From Deltaproteobacteria bacterium (GTDB lineage: Bacteria; Myxococcota_C; UBA6777), in contig PCBK01000036.1 in the NCBI GenBank assembly GCA_002731275.1, positions 1 to 60,033 on the forward strand: a stretch of DNA of 60,033 nucleotides. Reading direction: 5' to 3'. The notes under the pieces were generated by a model. It made no database searches. It worked only from the letters and a program-made list of their open reading frames with translations, and was not told where the DNA came from. Positions 1 to 8,847 of the stretch are shown here, piece by piece. The translations under genes were made by a program, and so were the position numbers. How positions within the stretch are numbered: position 1 is the stretch's first letter; each line of letters opens with the position of its first letter.

Positions 1-26
1 GCCGTGGGTTTTTTGCGACTTCACTT

Positions 27-124
27 GCAATCATCCGCCTCAACAAACTCACCACCCTGAGCCTCCGGCTCTTCCCTCCTCTCAAGCCTTTCGAGAGGAG
101 GGACTATTCTACCGATATATACGG
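27..124. repeat. Dispersed ~98-bp repeat, left copy
   Basis: This block matches 59913-60010 in the same orientation at roughly 90 percent by eye. Its core is a hairpin with a perfect 10-bp stem, CCCTCCTCTC at 74-83 and GAGAGGAGGG at 93-102, with a 9-nt loop, followed by GACTATTCTACCGATA. The same stem is kept at the right-hand copy while the loop differs by a base. It looks like a dispersed intergenic repeat of this genome rather than an insertion sequence: no transposase frame is present. Confidence 0.75.
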
Positions 125-160
125 AATGTTCGTTTGCATCGCGATATATCGTTTGGTTAT

Positions 161-249
161 TCCCCCTTCCTTCTCCAGAGGATGGAGAGGAAGGGGGAAG
201 TCACGAAGTGACAGGGGGATGGAGAGGTTTGTAGAAGGGGTGGTTGCAA
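161..249. repeat. REP-like palindromic repeat, unit A
   Basis: This unit is similar to 433-523 over its whole length. It has an inner hairpin GTCAC-gaa-GTGAC, which is GGCCT-a-AGGCC in the other copy, so the stem is kept by paired changes. It ends in a shared stretch of the form GGGGGATGGAGAGGTTT and GGTTGCAA. Such conserved pairing suggests a structured repeat family. Confidence 0.6.
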
Positions 250-432
250 AGTGAATGAAGCAAATGACAACCGCTGCAAGTTCGCGAGCAGTCGAGCGTT
301 TGGAGGATGTCGCTTGCGACATACGTATTGCCATAAGGGATTGTAACTTACATTCGGGTGCACTTTGCGAAGACACAAGTGCAACTGCCCCTGGATCAGT
401 ATTCGAGTTTCCCCCGTACTTATCGCTAAAAC

Positions 433-523
433 TCTCCCCCTTGCCTTCTCCGAAGGCCGGAGAGGAATGGGGAAGGCCTAAGGCCAGGGGGATGGAGAGG
501 TTTATTAAAGGAGGCGGTTGCAA
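433..523. repeat. REP-like palindromic repeat, unit B
   Basis: Second copy of the unit at 161-249, with the inner hairpin GGCCT-a-AGGCC in place of GTCAC-gaa-GTGAC. It runs into GCAACTGCCCCTGGATCA at 520-537, an exact 18-bp copy of 381-398. Confidence 0.6.
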
Positions 524-605
524 CTGCCCCTGGATCAAATAGGGGAACAAAGAAGTTTGTTTGGGAGTAGGAGCCGGAAGAAAAACAGGAGGGAGGAGGG
601 GTCGA

Positions 606-2681
606 TTACTTGCTGGTCTCTGCGCTACTGAAGCCTTCGACAACTTCGACGAGACGGTCCATGTTAAGAGCGTTAAACTCGAGGACGGAGTCGATCGTTT
701 GGCCACTCTTGAGCTTGACACCAAACAAGTTTGCCGTGGACTCACCAGTCAGACGACCATCAGGTGCAGTGGGGAGAGTGATGCTCTCACCACCAAAGAC
801 GACAAACCAACCACCTTTTCCAGGTGTGGAGACCTGGAGGATCTGGAAGTCAGCGCCATTAACCTTACCGTTTGTCACTTTTCCGCCACCAGCAGCGTCG
901 AATTTACCAGCGCTACCGAAGCCAACAAACTCGGAAACTGTCACGTCAGAAGGTGCAGCGTCGCTCATTTGGAGGTTTGCAGCGATCAATGTTGGAGGTG
1001 CGTTCTCGCCTGCAGGGATTGTCAAACCAATTGTCAACACGAGGAATTTACCACTCGCGAGGACACCTTCAGGTTTGGTGTACTTCACGTTCAGTGTGTT
1101 GCTACCACTTTTGGCTTCGTCAACTGCGAGACCAAGGGGTACGAGACCGTATCCTGGGATACGCACACCAGCGAGGCTGATCAGGTAGAACTGAAGATCT
1201 TTTCCATCGCTTCCTTTTGCAGTAGGTGCAGCGGAAACGTTGACGGTGATGCTTTGATCCAATTTTCTGTCGAGGACGATGTCTTGTGCGGGGAACTTGT
1301 CAAAGTCAGGCACGAGGTCATCAGTCTTTCCGTCGCCATTGATATCATTTGTATCAGTGACACGAGCAACCGCAGAGACAGTGATCTCTGATTTGAATCC
1401 AAAGACAAACTTGTCGAGGAGACTCTTCGCATCAGCAAGCAACTTACCGATGTTGAGTTCCTCACCGGAAGTCGCCGCTTTGATGAGGGGCTCAAGTTCT
1501 TTCAGAGTGAACTTACTACCAAGCGCCCAGATCAAGTTTGTTCCGTCTTGACCGAGAGTTTGGTACTCGGCTTTCCCTGCGCCTGCGATATCGATGGAGA
1601 CACCACTTGGCAACTTGAGTTCATTTCCGAGGAGCTTGGTTTTGATGTTTTCACCAAGGAGAGACGTCAGGTCGATGTCGAGGAGGTTACCAGGGATCGC
1701 GAAGCCTGCGAAACCGATGCTCACAGTGGATTCATCCCACTCTTCATCAGTCAAGCCGAGGAGTGACTTGATACGACCGTAGTCGAATTTACCTTTCACA
1801 CCACCTGCTTTGGAGTCATCAGCGTTTTTGGGGAGCTGAATGAAGAGGTCGTTTTTGTTGATCTGGAATGCAGAGAAGTAGCTGTAGTCGTTGTGGAAAA
1901 CGTGAACATCAAAGGGCGCTGTTCCGTCGACAGTTGCAGCACCATTTGCGTCTGTTGTGCCTTCTTTGTCAGCGACCTTGACAGTGGCACCAGTGATGGG
2001 TTTACCAGCGCTGTCACGAACGATGACACGGACTTTTCCGGAGGGAACTTTTGCAAAGTTGGTGATGGTCAAAGGTGCAGACGTTTTGCCTTCGAGCTCT
2101 GCAGTGATCTTGGCTTCGCCGTCCTTGGAACCACCTGTTGCGAGACCTGTGGCTGCGTCAACGCTGACAGCATCAGCGGTATCGGAAGCCCACTTGAACT
2201 TGAAGTCGCCAGAGAGACGCGCACCACTTTTGTTGTACGCGACCGCTTCGAGCTGCGCTGTGGCACCTTCCGTGAGGACACTTGCTGTCGAGATGATCTC
2301 GACTTTGTCGACGTTGTTGTCAACGACAACGTCCTTACATTGTCCATCTTCTGTGTTACAGGTCTTGCCAACGGGGCAATCACCATCGCTTTTACAACCT
2401 TCGCTTTCAACACAAACGTTGTTTTTACAGGTTTTGCCAGCGGCACATGTTTTTCCTGTACCTTCGCCACATTCGGGCTCGACACACTTGCCACTTGCAC
2501 AGAGTTTACCAGTCGCACAGTCACCACTGACTGTACACTCAGAGCCTCCATCTGGATTTGTACCTTGTTCGGTATTTTTACCGGTGCCATCACCACAGCC
2601 TGTGCTGTAGGACATAGACACTGCGACAAGGCAGCACAGTAAGAATGGCAGCCACCGCCAGGTCTTAAGGGATCGATGCAT
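606..2681 (-). CDS. Cys-rich outer lipoprotein with Ig-like and carboxypeptidase-regulatory-like domains
   Basis: A 691-residue surface lipoprotein of unknown role. A type II signal peptide ends in the lipobox STGC near residue 29. Residues ~45-125 hold several C-x-x-D-x-D-C-x-x-G-K-x-C type units (GDCATGKLCASGKC, DGDCPVGKTC), as in Dickkopf/EGF-like tandem repeats of myxobacterial surface proteins. Residues ~128-205 resemble a bacterial Ig-like (BIG2) domain, and ~215-285 a carboxypeptidase-regulatory-like fold with GKPITGATVKV. The remainder is unrecognised. The start is set by an excellent AAGGAGG six bases upstream of the ATG. It stands alone, transcribed toward the repeat region. The function is not known; cell-envelope location is well supported. 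Confidence 0.85.
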   Translation of the reverse strand: MHRSLKTWRWLPFLLCCLVAVSMSYSTGCGDGTGKNTEQGTNPDGGSECTVSGDCATGKLCASGKCVEPECGEGTGKTCAAGKTCKNNVCVESEGCKSDGDCPVGKTCNTEDGQCKDVVVDNNVDKVEIISTASVLTEGATAQLEAVAYNKSGARLSGDFKFKWASDTADAVSVDAATGLATGGSKDGEAKITAELEGKTSAPLTITNFAKVPSGKVRVIVRDSAGKPITGATVKVADKEGTTDANGAATVDGTAPFDVHVFHNDYSYFSAFQINKNDLFIQLPKNADDSKAGGVKGKFDYGRIKSLLGLTDEEWDESTVSIGFAGFAIPGNLLDIDLTSLLGENIKTKLLGNELKLPSGVSIDIAGAGKAEYQTLGQDGTNLIWALGSKFTLKELEPLIKAATSGEELNIGKLLADAKSLLDKFVFGFKSEITVSAVARVTDTNDINGDGKTDDLVPDFDKFPAQDIVLDRKLDQSITVNVSAAPTAKGSDGKDLQFYLISLAGVRIPGYGLVPLGLAVDEAKSGSNTLNVKYTKPEGVLASGKFLVLTIGLTIPAGENAPPTLIAANLQMSDAAPSDVTVSEFVGFGSAGKFDAAGGGKVTNGKVNGADFQILQVSTPGKGGWFVVFGGESITLPTAPDGRLTGESTANLFGVKLKSGQTIDSVLEFNALNMDRLVEVVEGFSSAETSK

Positions 2682-2963
2682 ACAAGCCTCCTTAGTTCTC
2701 GCTTGATTTACCGAAACAGTGCAAACATTCGCAAATCACACGGATGCATCGCACATTCGGCAGATTGGGCCCAAGATGTCTAGTTGGGAGTCCTTACCAT
2801 GAGGGTTCCAATCAAAACATCACAAAAAAACATACCTTCAATCAAGAAAATCAAATGATTCAATCACGTCGAAGAACACTCCGACATATATCGTTGTCCA
2901 TTATATCCATACGCAATTAAAAAACAAACTCCTATCCACCTTTTCTCCAACAGGCCCATCGCG

Positions 2964-5900
2964 TCAATCACCTGAAGAAGTGACATCCCCGACCAACTCA
3001 GGCTGTGCAGAAGAGAGCATAGTATGCACACGGACAATGACAATCTTGTACAAGATGGGGATGACAACAAGAGTAAGCAATGTTGAGAACAACAAGCCCA
3101 CCATGATCGCGATCGCCATTGGCCTTCGTAGCTCAGAGCCTTCTCCGAGACCAAGCGCGAGCGGTAACAACCCCAAAACAGTCGTCGCGGTCGTCATTAA
3201 GATGGGTCGTAAACGCAACGCGCTCGCCTGGCGAATCGCCTCTTCAGGTTCGACGCCACGCTCGATCTGTTTATTCATCGCGTCCACAAGCACGATCGCG
3301 TTGTTGACGACGATCCCTGCAAGGATGATCAAACCAATCAACACCATCACAGAGACAGGCAACTGAAACCACCAAAAGAAGCCAACAACGCCGATAAACG
3401 CAAGCGGAATCGAGAACAAAATCACAAACGGGCTGACCAGCGATTCAAATTGAGACGCCATCACCAAATAGACCAAAAAGATCGAGAGCAATAGCGCATA
3501 CAATAAAGACTGCAACGAGCGCTCCATCTCCTCACTTTGTCCACTCAATCCAGCTGAGTATCCCGGTGGGAAGGTTATCTGCGCGAGTTTTTCATTGATC
3601 GCTGCGGTGGCCTCACCAAGCGCCATACCGTCCAGATCTGCGCGCAAAATAATCGCCCTCTGGCTTCCCACACGCAAAATCTGAGAAGGTCCCTCGTCGA
3701 TCTTGATCTCCGCAACCTGCCGCAATGGGATCGGAACACCCTCTGCTGTGTGAATCGTCAGATCGAGCAACTCTCGCATACTCTGAAGTTGTGGGCGATT
3801 GACACGTACAAGCACATCCAAACGACGCTCTCTCTTGCGGAACTTTGTCGCGACCGCACCATGAACCTTGTTCCTTACAATCTGTGCGACCTGTTGGACA
3901 CTGATGCCATAACGCAACAAACGCTCACGCTTGTACAAGATCTGAATCTCAGGCAATCCTCCAACAGCACTCGAACGAATATCTCGGAGGCTGGGGATCT
4001 TCTCCATCTCCTCTTTGACCTGCTGTGCAAGTCGCCCCAAGATCTTCAGGTCCTCTCCCCTCACCTCTACTTCGATCGGCGTCTTCATACTAAAGAGCGC
4101 TGGATACTCGACCTTGAGACGCAAACCAGGGATGTTCTCAAGAACACCACGCATACGGTCGATCGCCTCTTTCTCCTTCCGCTCAAGGTTCCCATAAGGC
4201 AGCAATTTAATCGACACCGTCGCTGAGTGTTCGCCTTTTTCGGCGTTCTGCACCTCCGTCTTCTCAACGCCGACAGTCGACGTCAGCGACGTGATACCTT
4301 GGAGCTTTGAGAGCCAAGACTCGATCGGCTGTAATCTCTTCGCGGTCGTTTGGAGAGGTGTCCCCACAGGGAACGCAAGCTCTAGTTGGAATGCCCCTTG
4401 GTGGACCTTTGGCACAAACTCCCTCTTGAGCTGTCCGAGCAACAAGTACGCCCCACCAGCCATCAAGACAGCCAACACAAGCACCACACCGCTGCGCTTT
4501 AATGAACCTGCGAGCAGACGAGGATACCCCCACTCAAGACCATGCAAGAAGATGTCCATCACCCAGACGACAGGCTTCCAAAACAACATCGCGACGAGTC
4601 GAATCCCAGTGTAGATGACAAGCAGGATCGCAGCGAGCAAGACAACCAGCCACTTCCACAGCCATGACACACACTCCAACGTGAGCTGCAACACAAAGGT
4701 CGCCAAGAGATACGCAAGCACAGGTACAAAGAACACGATCAAGGCGAGACGACGCCAGCCACCTCGCGACCAGCCAGCCACCAACCACGCCCAACCATCA
4801 CGCAATCGACCCCACGCCAAGTGCCGCCAGACAACGCTTCGCTTACTTGTGGTCTCGCCTCCTCCACCAAAGAGTTGAAGCGCAGACAACATCGGGATAA
4901 AAAAGAGCGAGACGATCAATGAACTGAGCAAACTCAGTACAACTGTCAACGCCAAATCTCGCAACAATTGCCCGGCCGCCCCCTGTACAAAGACGATCGG
5001 AAAAAAGACCGCGACAGTCGTCAACGTGCTCGCAGTGACAGCACCACCAACCTCTGCAACACCGAGCACTGCAGAGTCTGGGATCGATTCACCTTCTTCG
5101 CGAAAGCGCAAAATGCTCTCAAGTACGACGATCGAGTTGTCCACGAGCATCCCGATCCCCAACGCCAACCCTCCCAAAGACATGATGTTGAGTGAAACAC
5201 CAGACATATAAAGGCCCGCAAAGGTCGCAACGACAGACAGCGGGATCGAGAGACCAATGATCACCGTGCTCCAAAGATTACGCATAAACAACAGCAACAC
5301 CAACACCGCTACAATCCCGCCGATAAACGCAGATTGTAGGACCTCATTGATCGCGTCACGAATAAAGATCGCTTGATCTTCGAGCACTTTGAGCTTCATA
5401 CCATCGGGCAGGTTGTACATCAAAAATCGCGTCATCAGGAGACGTTGGCGACGCTTCATTCGTCGCTTTCGACGCGCTGACCAGCCTCCCTTTCGCCCCT
5501 TCCACTTACCTCGACCTTTCTTGCTCTTCTTACTCTTCTTGCTCTTCCTCCCCTTCTTCCCCCGCGTCTTTCGAGAACGCCTCCCTTTCTTGCGACGGCC
5601 TCTGCGCTTCTTCCATGAGGCTTTCTTTGTCTGCTTGCTCGACCCCATTTGCATCACAAAACGCCGCTGCGCTGCAGAACCAAAGATCTTGTTGCGCACA
5701 AGCCGTGAGACCTCAACGATGTTAGCATCAGCCTCTCGAAAGACGGACAATTCGACACTTAAGCGTCCATTAACGCGTGTGATAATCTCCTGCTCTTTGG
5801 GGTGGAAACGCAGACGAGCGACGTCCCTCAAACGGATCTGCTTACCGTCGCGCTCGACGATGATCAAATTCCCCATATCTTCGAGAGACACAAACTCGTT

Positions 5901-6584
5901 AAGGGTGCGCACGAGGTAGTGTGTTGCGCCTTCTTTCAAGCGCCCACCAGCGAGGTTAATGTTCTCCTCTTTGAGACGCTTGGAGATCAAATCGATCGAG
6001 ACGCCCAACGCGCTGATCTTTTTCTCATCAAGCGCGACCTCAACTTCGCGCTCCAGTCCCCCTTTGATCTTGACGGCAGCAACGCCCGGTAAGGTTTCAA
6101 GCGCAGGTCGGACAACCTCTTCGGCGTACAGGCGTAATTGATACAGATCGGCCTTGCCCCAAAGCCCCAAACGCATCATCGGATCGAGGTTCGGGTCATA
6201 CCGCAAAAGGACTGGTCGCTCTGCATCCTCTGGGAGCCTCAATAAATCGATCTTTTCGCGGACCTCTTGCACCGCGATATCCATGTTGACCTTCCAGTCA
6301 AACTCAATCACAAGCTCCGACAGTTCGGCACGTGAATGACTCACAATCCGTACAAGGTGGCCGACGGTCCCAAGGATAGATTCGATAGGACGGCTGATCT
6401 GCCGTTCGACTTCTTCGGGTCCACTGCCTGGATACTCTGTGCGGATCGTCAGACGTGGGTAGCTCATCGTCGGCATCAGGTTGAGTGGGAGTTGTTTGTA
6501 GGCGATCGCACCAAAGACAACGACTCCCAGCACGACCATGCTGATAGCGACAGGACGTTGGACAGTTATCTTAAAAATACTCAT
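2964..6584 (-). CDS. RND-family efflux pump inner-membrane subunit (AcrB/MdtC-like) with basic and membrane inserts
   Basis: A 1206-residue resistance-nodulation-division transporter, about 150 residues longer than usual. It opens with the typical first helix (residues ~10-30) and carries the TM4 signature LALGIGMLVDNSIVVLES, with one Asp where AcrB has two, and the TM10 region GIVVNNAIVLVDAM. It would use proton flow to expel substrates from the periplasm with the adaptor just upstream. Two oddities are visible. Residues ~312-380, in the first periplasmic domain just before TM2, are almost purely Lys/Arg/Gly/Ser. Residues ~568-685, in the cytoplasmic loop after TM6, hold an extra Trp-rich segment with about three added hydrophobic stretches. 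The start follows the adaptor stop by three bases, suggesting coupled translation. No TolC-like gene is nearby. Confidence 0.92.
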   Translation of the reverse strand: MSIFKITVQRPVAISMVVLGVVVFGAIAYKQLPLNLMPTMSYPRLTIRTEYPGSGPEEVERQISRPIESILGTVGHLVRIVSHSRAELSELVIEFDWKVNMDIAVQEVREKIDLLRLPEDAERPVLLRYDPNLDPMMRLGLWGKADLYQLRLYAEEVVRPALETLPGVAAVKIKGGLEREVEVALDEKKISALGVSIDLISKRLKEENINLAGGRLKEGATHYLVRTLNEFVSLEDMGNLIIVERDGKQIRLRDVARLRFHPKEQEIITRVNGRLSVELSVFREADANIVEVSRLVRNKIFGSAAQRRFVMQMGSSKQTKKASWKKRRGRRKKGRRSRKTRGKKGRKSKKSKKSKKGRGKWKGRKGGWSARRKRRMKRRQRLLMTRFLMYNLPDGMKLKVLEDQAIFIRDAINEVLQSAFIGGIVAVLVLLLFMRNLWSTVIIGLSIPLSVVATFAGLYMSGVSLNIMSLGGLALGIGMLVDNSIVVLESILRFREEGESIPDSAVLGVAEVGGAVTASTLTTVAVFFPIVFVQGAAGQLLRDLALTVVLSLLSSLIVSLFFIPMLSALQLFGGGGETTSKRSVVWRHLAWGRLRDGWAWLVAGWSRGGWRRLALIVFFVPVLAYLLATFVLQLTLECVSWLWKWLVVLLAAILLVIYTGIRLVAMLFWKPVVWVMDIFLHGLEWGYPRLLAGSLKRSGVVLVLAVLMAGGAYLLLGQLKREFVPKVHQGAFQLELAFPVGTPLQTTAKRLQPIESWLSKLQGITSLTSTVGVEKTEVQNAEKGEHSATVSIKLLPYGNLERKEKEAIDRMRGVLENIPGLRLKVEYPALFSMKTPIEVEVRGEDLKILGRLAQQVKEEMEKIPSLRDIRSSAVGGLPEIQILYKRERLLRYGISVQQVAQIVRNKVHGAVATKFRKRERRLDVLVRVNRPQLQSMRELLDLTIHTAEGVPIPLRQVAEIKIDEGPSQILRVGSQRAIILRADLDGMALGEATAAINEKLAQITFPPGYSAGLSGQSEEMERSLQSLLYALLLSIFLVYLVMASQFESLVSPFVILFSIPLAFIGVVGFFWWFQLPVSVMVLIGLIILAGIVVNNAIVLVDAMNKQIERGVEPEEAIRQASALRLRPILMTTATTVLGLLPLALGLGEGSELRRPMAIAIMVGLLFSTLLTLVVIPILYKIVIVRVHTMLSSAQPELVGDVTSSGD

Positions 6585-6587
6585 AAG

Positions 6588-7820
6588 TTACTGAACTTTC
6601 CCGACGAGCACTTTGCTCTTTGAGTGAAGATCATCCTGTCCAAGTGAGACGATGACATCGCCCTCTTTGAGTCCACTGCGAACTTCGACCCATTGAGCAT
6701 CTTCAATGCCTTTCTCGAAGTAGACCTTCTCCACTGCACACCCTTTGGAACCACCTTTTTTCCGGCGCCCCCGAGCTGCAGGGCCTTTTCCCTTACGTCC
6801 CCTCTTTCGCCCTCGACGCCCTTTTCGTCCGCGGCGTTTGTTGGCCCCAGAAGACTTGCCACGCAACGCCATCAGACCCTCTGAGCGACACGCCGAGATA
6901 TCACCAAGGACGCGAAACAACGTCGGCTTGTTGGCGTCGTACAAAATCGCTTGCTTGGGCACGAGTGGGACGTCTTGACGCTTCTCCAAGATCAGGTTGA
7001 CAGACACAAACATCCCACTGCGCAGCGTCTTGAGAGGTTTGAGTTTTCCGATGGTCAGCGTGATGGTCCCAGTCTTTGAGTCGACGATTGGCGCCATGCG
7101 AAGGACTTCACCTTCGATCTCTTTTTGTCCTCGCAACGCCTCAGCGTGAAGCCTCGCCTTGAGTCCTTTTTGGAGTTTGGGAAGATATTTTTCGGGAACC
7201 GCGATCTCAGCGACAAGGGAGCGAGGATCTTCCATCGAGAAGGCCGTCTGGTTAGGAACAACCCACGCCCCACGACGAAGCTGTCGGGCTGTGACCACAC
7301 CACCGATCGTCGCACGAATGCGCAAATCCTTCAGATTTTGCTGCGTACGTTTACGCTCGTTTTCGGCTGTCGCGAGTTGAAACCGAAGCACCTCCACAGT
7401 CTCCTTGCTCACGTAACCTTTCTTCGACAATCTTCGTTGTCTGGCAAGATCGCGCTTGTATTTTTGGACCTGAAGTTCGGCTTTCTCGTGTGCAATCCGC
7501 AAGAGCGGATTGCTCAACACTGCTAACGTTGATCCTTTGCGAAATCGACGGCCTTCCAGACCTCGGACACGCTTCACGAGTCCATTCACTTGTGTGATGA
7601 TATTGACTTGCTCTTCGGCCTTAAGCGTTGTTGTTCCAGCAAGAATCGACGAAATACCACCTCGCTTGATACGCATCACATGAACGGGCTTTGGCTTCGC
7701 TTTGCGTTTCCACTTCCCCCAACGGGAAGATTTCCCCTTCTTTCCACCTCGACTTTTTGTGCAACCAGCCCAAAAACACATGGCGATCGCAAGCATCAAT
7801 ACAATACAACTCTTACGCAT
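6588..7820 (-). CDS. RND efflux periplasmic adaptor lipoprotein (HlyD/MFP family)
   Basis: A 410-residue membrane-fusion protein that would link the RND pump to an outer-membrane channel. The chosen ATG at 7820 gives a lipoprotein signal MRKSCIVLMLAIAMCFWAGC and has GAGAAGG upstream; a longer frame to 7898 has no signal. The barrel-sandwich and coiled-coil part is seen at INIITQVNGLVKRVRG..., LRIRATIGGVVTARQLRRGAWV, followed by the beta-barrel region. A Lys/Arg/Gly-rich insert covers residues ~315-358, and a shorter basic stretch follows the lipid-attached Cys. The pump downstream has a similar insert in its periplasmic part, so both partners share this feature. Confidence 0.9.
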   Translation of the reverse strand: MRKSCIVLMLAIAMCFWAGCTKSRGGKKGKSSRWGKWKRKAKPKPVHVMRIKRGGISSILAGTTTLKAEEQVNIITQVNGLVKRVRGLEGRRFRKGSTLAVLSNPLLRIAHEKAELQVQKYKRDLARQRRLSKKGYVSKETVEVLRFQLATAENERKRTQQNLKDLRIRATIGGVVTARQLRRGAWVVPNQTAFSMEDPRSLVAEIAVPEKYLPKLQKGLKARLHAEALRGQKEIEGEVLRMAPIVDSKTGTITLTIGKLKPLKTLRSGMFVSVNLILEKRQDVPLVPKQAILYDANKPTLFRVLGDISACRSEGLMALRGKSSGANKRRGRKGRRGRKRGRKGKGPAARGRRKKGGSKGCAVEKVYFEKGIEDAQWVEVRSGLKEGDVIVSLGQDDLHSKSKVLVGKVQ

Positions 7821-7996
7821 AAGCGCCTTCTCTCCTCTCCACGCAACAAAACCACCCTTCCAACAAGAAGATATGGCCCAACAAGTACAAGTGGACAATG
7901 ATCACCAAAACAACAAAGTCAAGGCCACCATCATTCCCTTGTCACCCTACTCCCTCGCGATATGTTTACGCAAATACCATGAAGAGAGGAGGGAGC

Positions 7997-8659
7997 TTAG
8001 GGGATCGATTTGAGCTGTTCTTGGAGGATCGCGAACAACTCTTCCCCCAACTGATCGGCGGTCATCGTACCAAGTGACTTGAGCAGTTTTAACCCTTCGC
8101 TGGCGTACTCGCTGTCGAGTAACTCTTGCGCCAATAGAAATTGATAGTAAGGCAGGTCAGGGGCTTCTTTGTGCTCGCGGACCAACGCACGGGCATATGA
8201 AATTCTCGCGCTGTCGTACCTTCGAGCATCACGAGGGCTGTTCTCTCTCAACATGTTTGCCAGCAACGACAACGCACCCAACCCAAGCACGGAGCGAGGG
8301 CGAACATCTGCGACGGCTTTGAATTCCTTGGCCGCCTCCATTTGGTTGCCAAGACGCGCCATACATGAACCCAATTGTGTGTGATTAAGAGAGCGCCAAG
8401 GTTCGGCCTCTGTACCAACTTTATCACCAGCCTTCGCCCCCTCCTCAAACTCGGATTTGGCGCGGGCAAGACGCTGATGACCATACCCTTCACCTTCCGT
8501 CAGGGCAGAAACACCTCGATGGTACCGAATCTCTGAAGAGAGCACTGTGTGGGGATGCTCAACCAGGATCTCACGTACCAACGCTTCGACAGCGCCAGCA
8601 TCTTCTTGTTCCATGGCTGCGCGCCATAAGACTTCTAACTCATCGATACTACGCGACAT
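7997..8659 (-). CDS. TPR-like protein of unknown function
   Basis: A 220-residue soluble, helical protein. Regularly spaced small and hydrophobic residues (for example ALVREILVEHPHT, CMARLGNQMEAAKEFKAVADVRP, LLAQELLDSEYASEGLKLLKSLG) fit four or so tetratricopeptide-like helix pairs. No signal peptide or catalytic motif is seen. AAAGGAAAAGAAG precedes the ATG. It lies between the efflux operon and the OmpA-type gene, 176 and 188 bases away, and is probably its own transcription unit. A scaffold role is an inference from the fold only. Confidence 0.7.
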   Translation of the reverse strand: MSRSIDELEVLWRAAMEQEDAGAVEALVREILVEHPHTVLSSEIRYHRGVSALTEGEGYGHQRLARAKSEFEEGAKAGDKVGTEAEPWRSLNHTQLGSCMARLGNQMEAAKEFKAVADVRPRSVLGLGALSLLANMLRENSPRDARRYDSARISYARALVREHKEAPDLPYYQFLLAQELLDSEYASEGLKLLKSLGTMTADQLGEELFAILQEQLKSIP

Positions 8660-8847
8660 TCTTCTTTTCCTTTGTTCCTTTTCAGACGTTCATGCTCAAC
8701 AGGAGACAGCAGTGTAGCCGCCACAGCAACCACGGCGCAAGAGAAAAACGCAGAAATTGCATATGGGGAGTCACAAGCCAAAGAAGTGATGAGAGTGTTG
8801 GGAAAAAGTGATGAGAACGGAAGAAGAACAGGAGGGAACTGAGGGGA

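Larger units (their letters stand above)
1..605. other. Repeat-rich non-coding stretch
   Basis: No convincing gene is seen. The stretch holds a copy of the repeat that also closes the window, two long imperfect repeat units with covarying hairpins, and an exact 18-bp repeat. Short open frames here overlap each other on both strands and lack ribosome binding sites. Confidence 0.7.

Noticed and set aside
561-2642. Several plus-strand frames of 190-276 codons opposite the first lipoprotein gene
   Set aside because: They are rich in Cys, Ser and Thr without family features, while the minus-strand frame has a lipobox, domains and a perfect ribosome site.
5440-5650. Frameshift or assembly error explaining the basic insert in the RND pump
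   Set aside because: The frame is open, family sequence resumes in frame on both sides, and the adaptor has an independent insert of the same kind.
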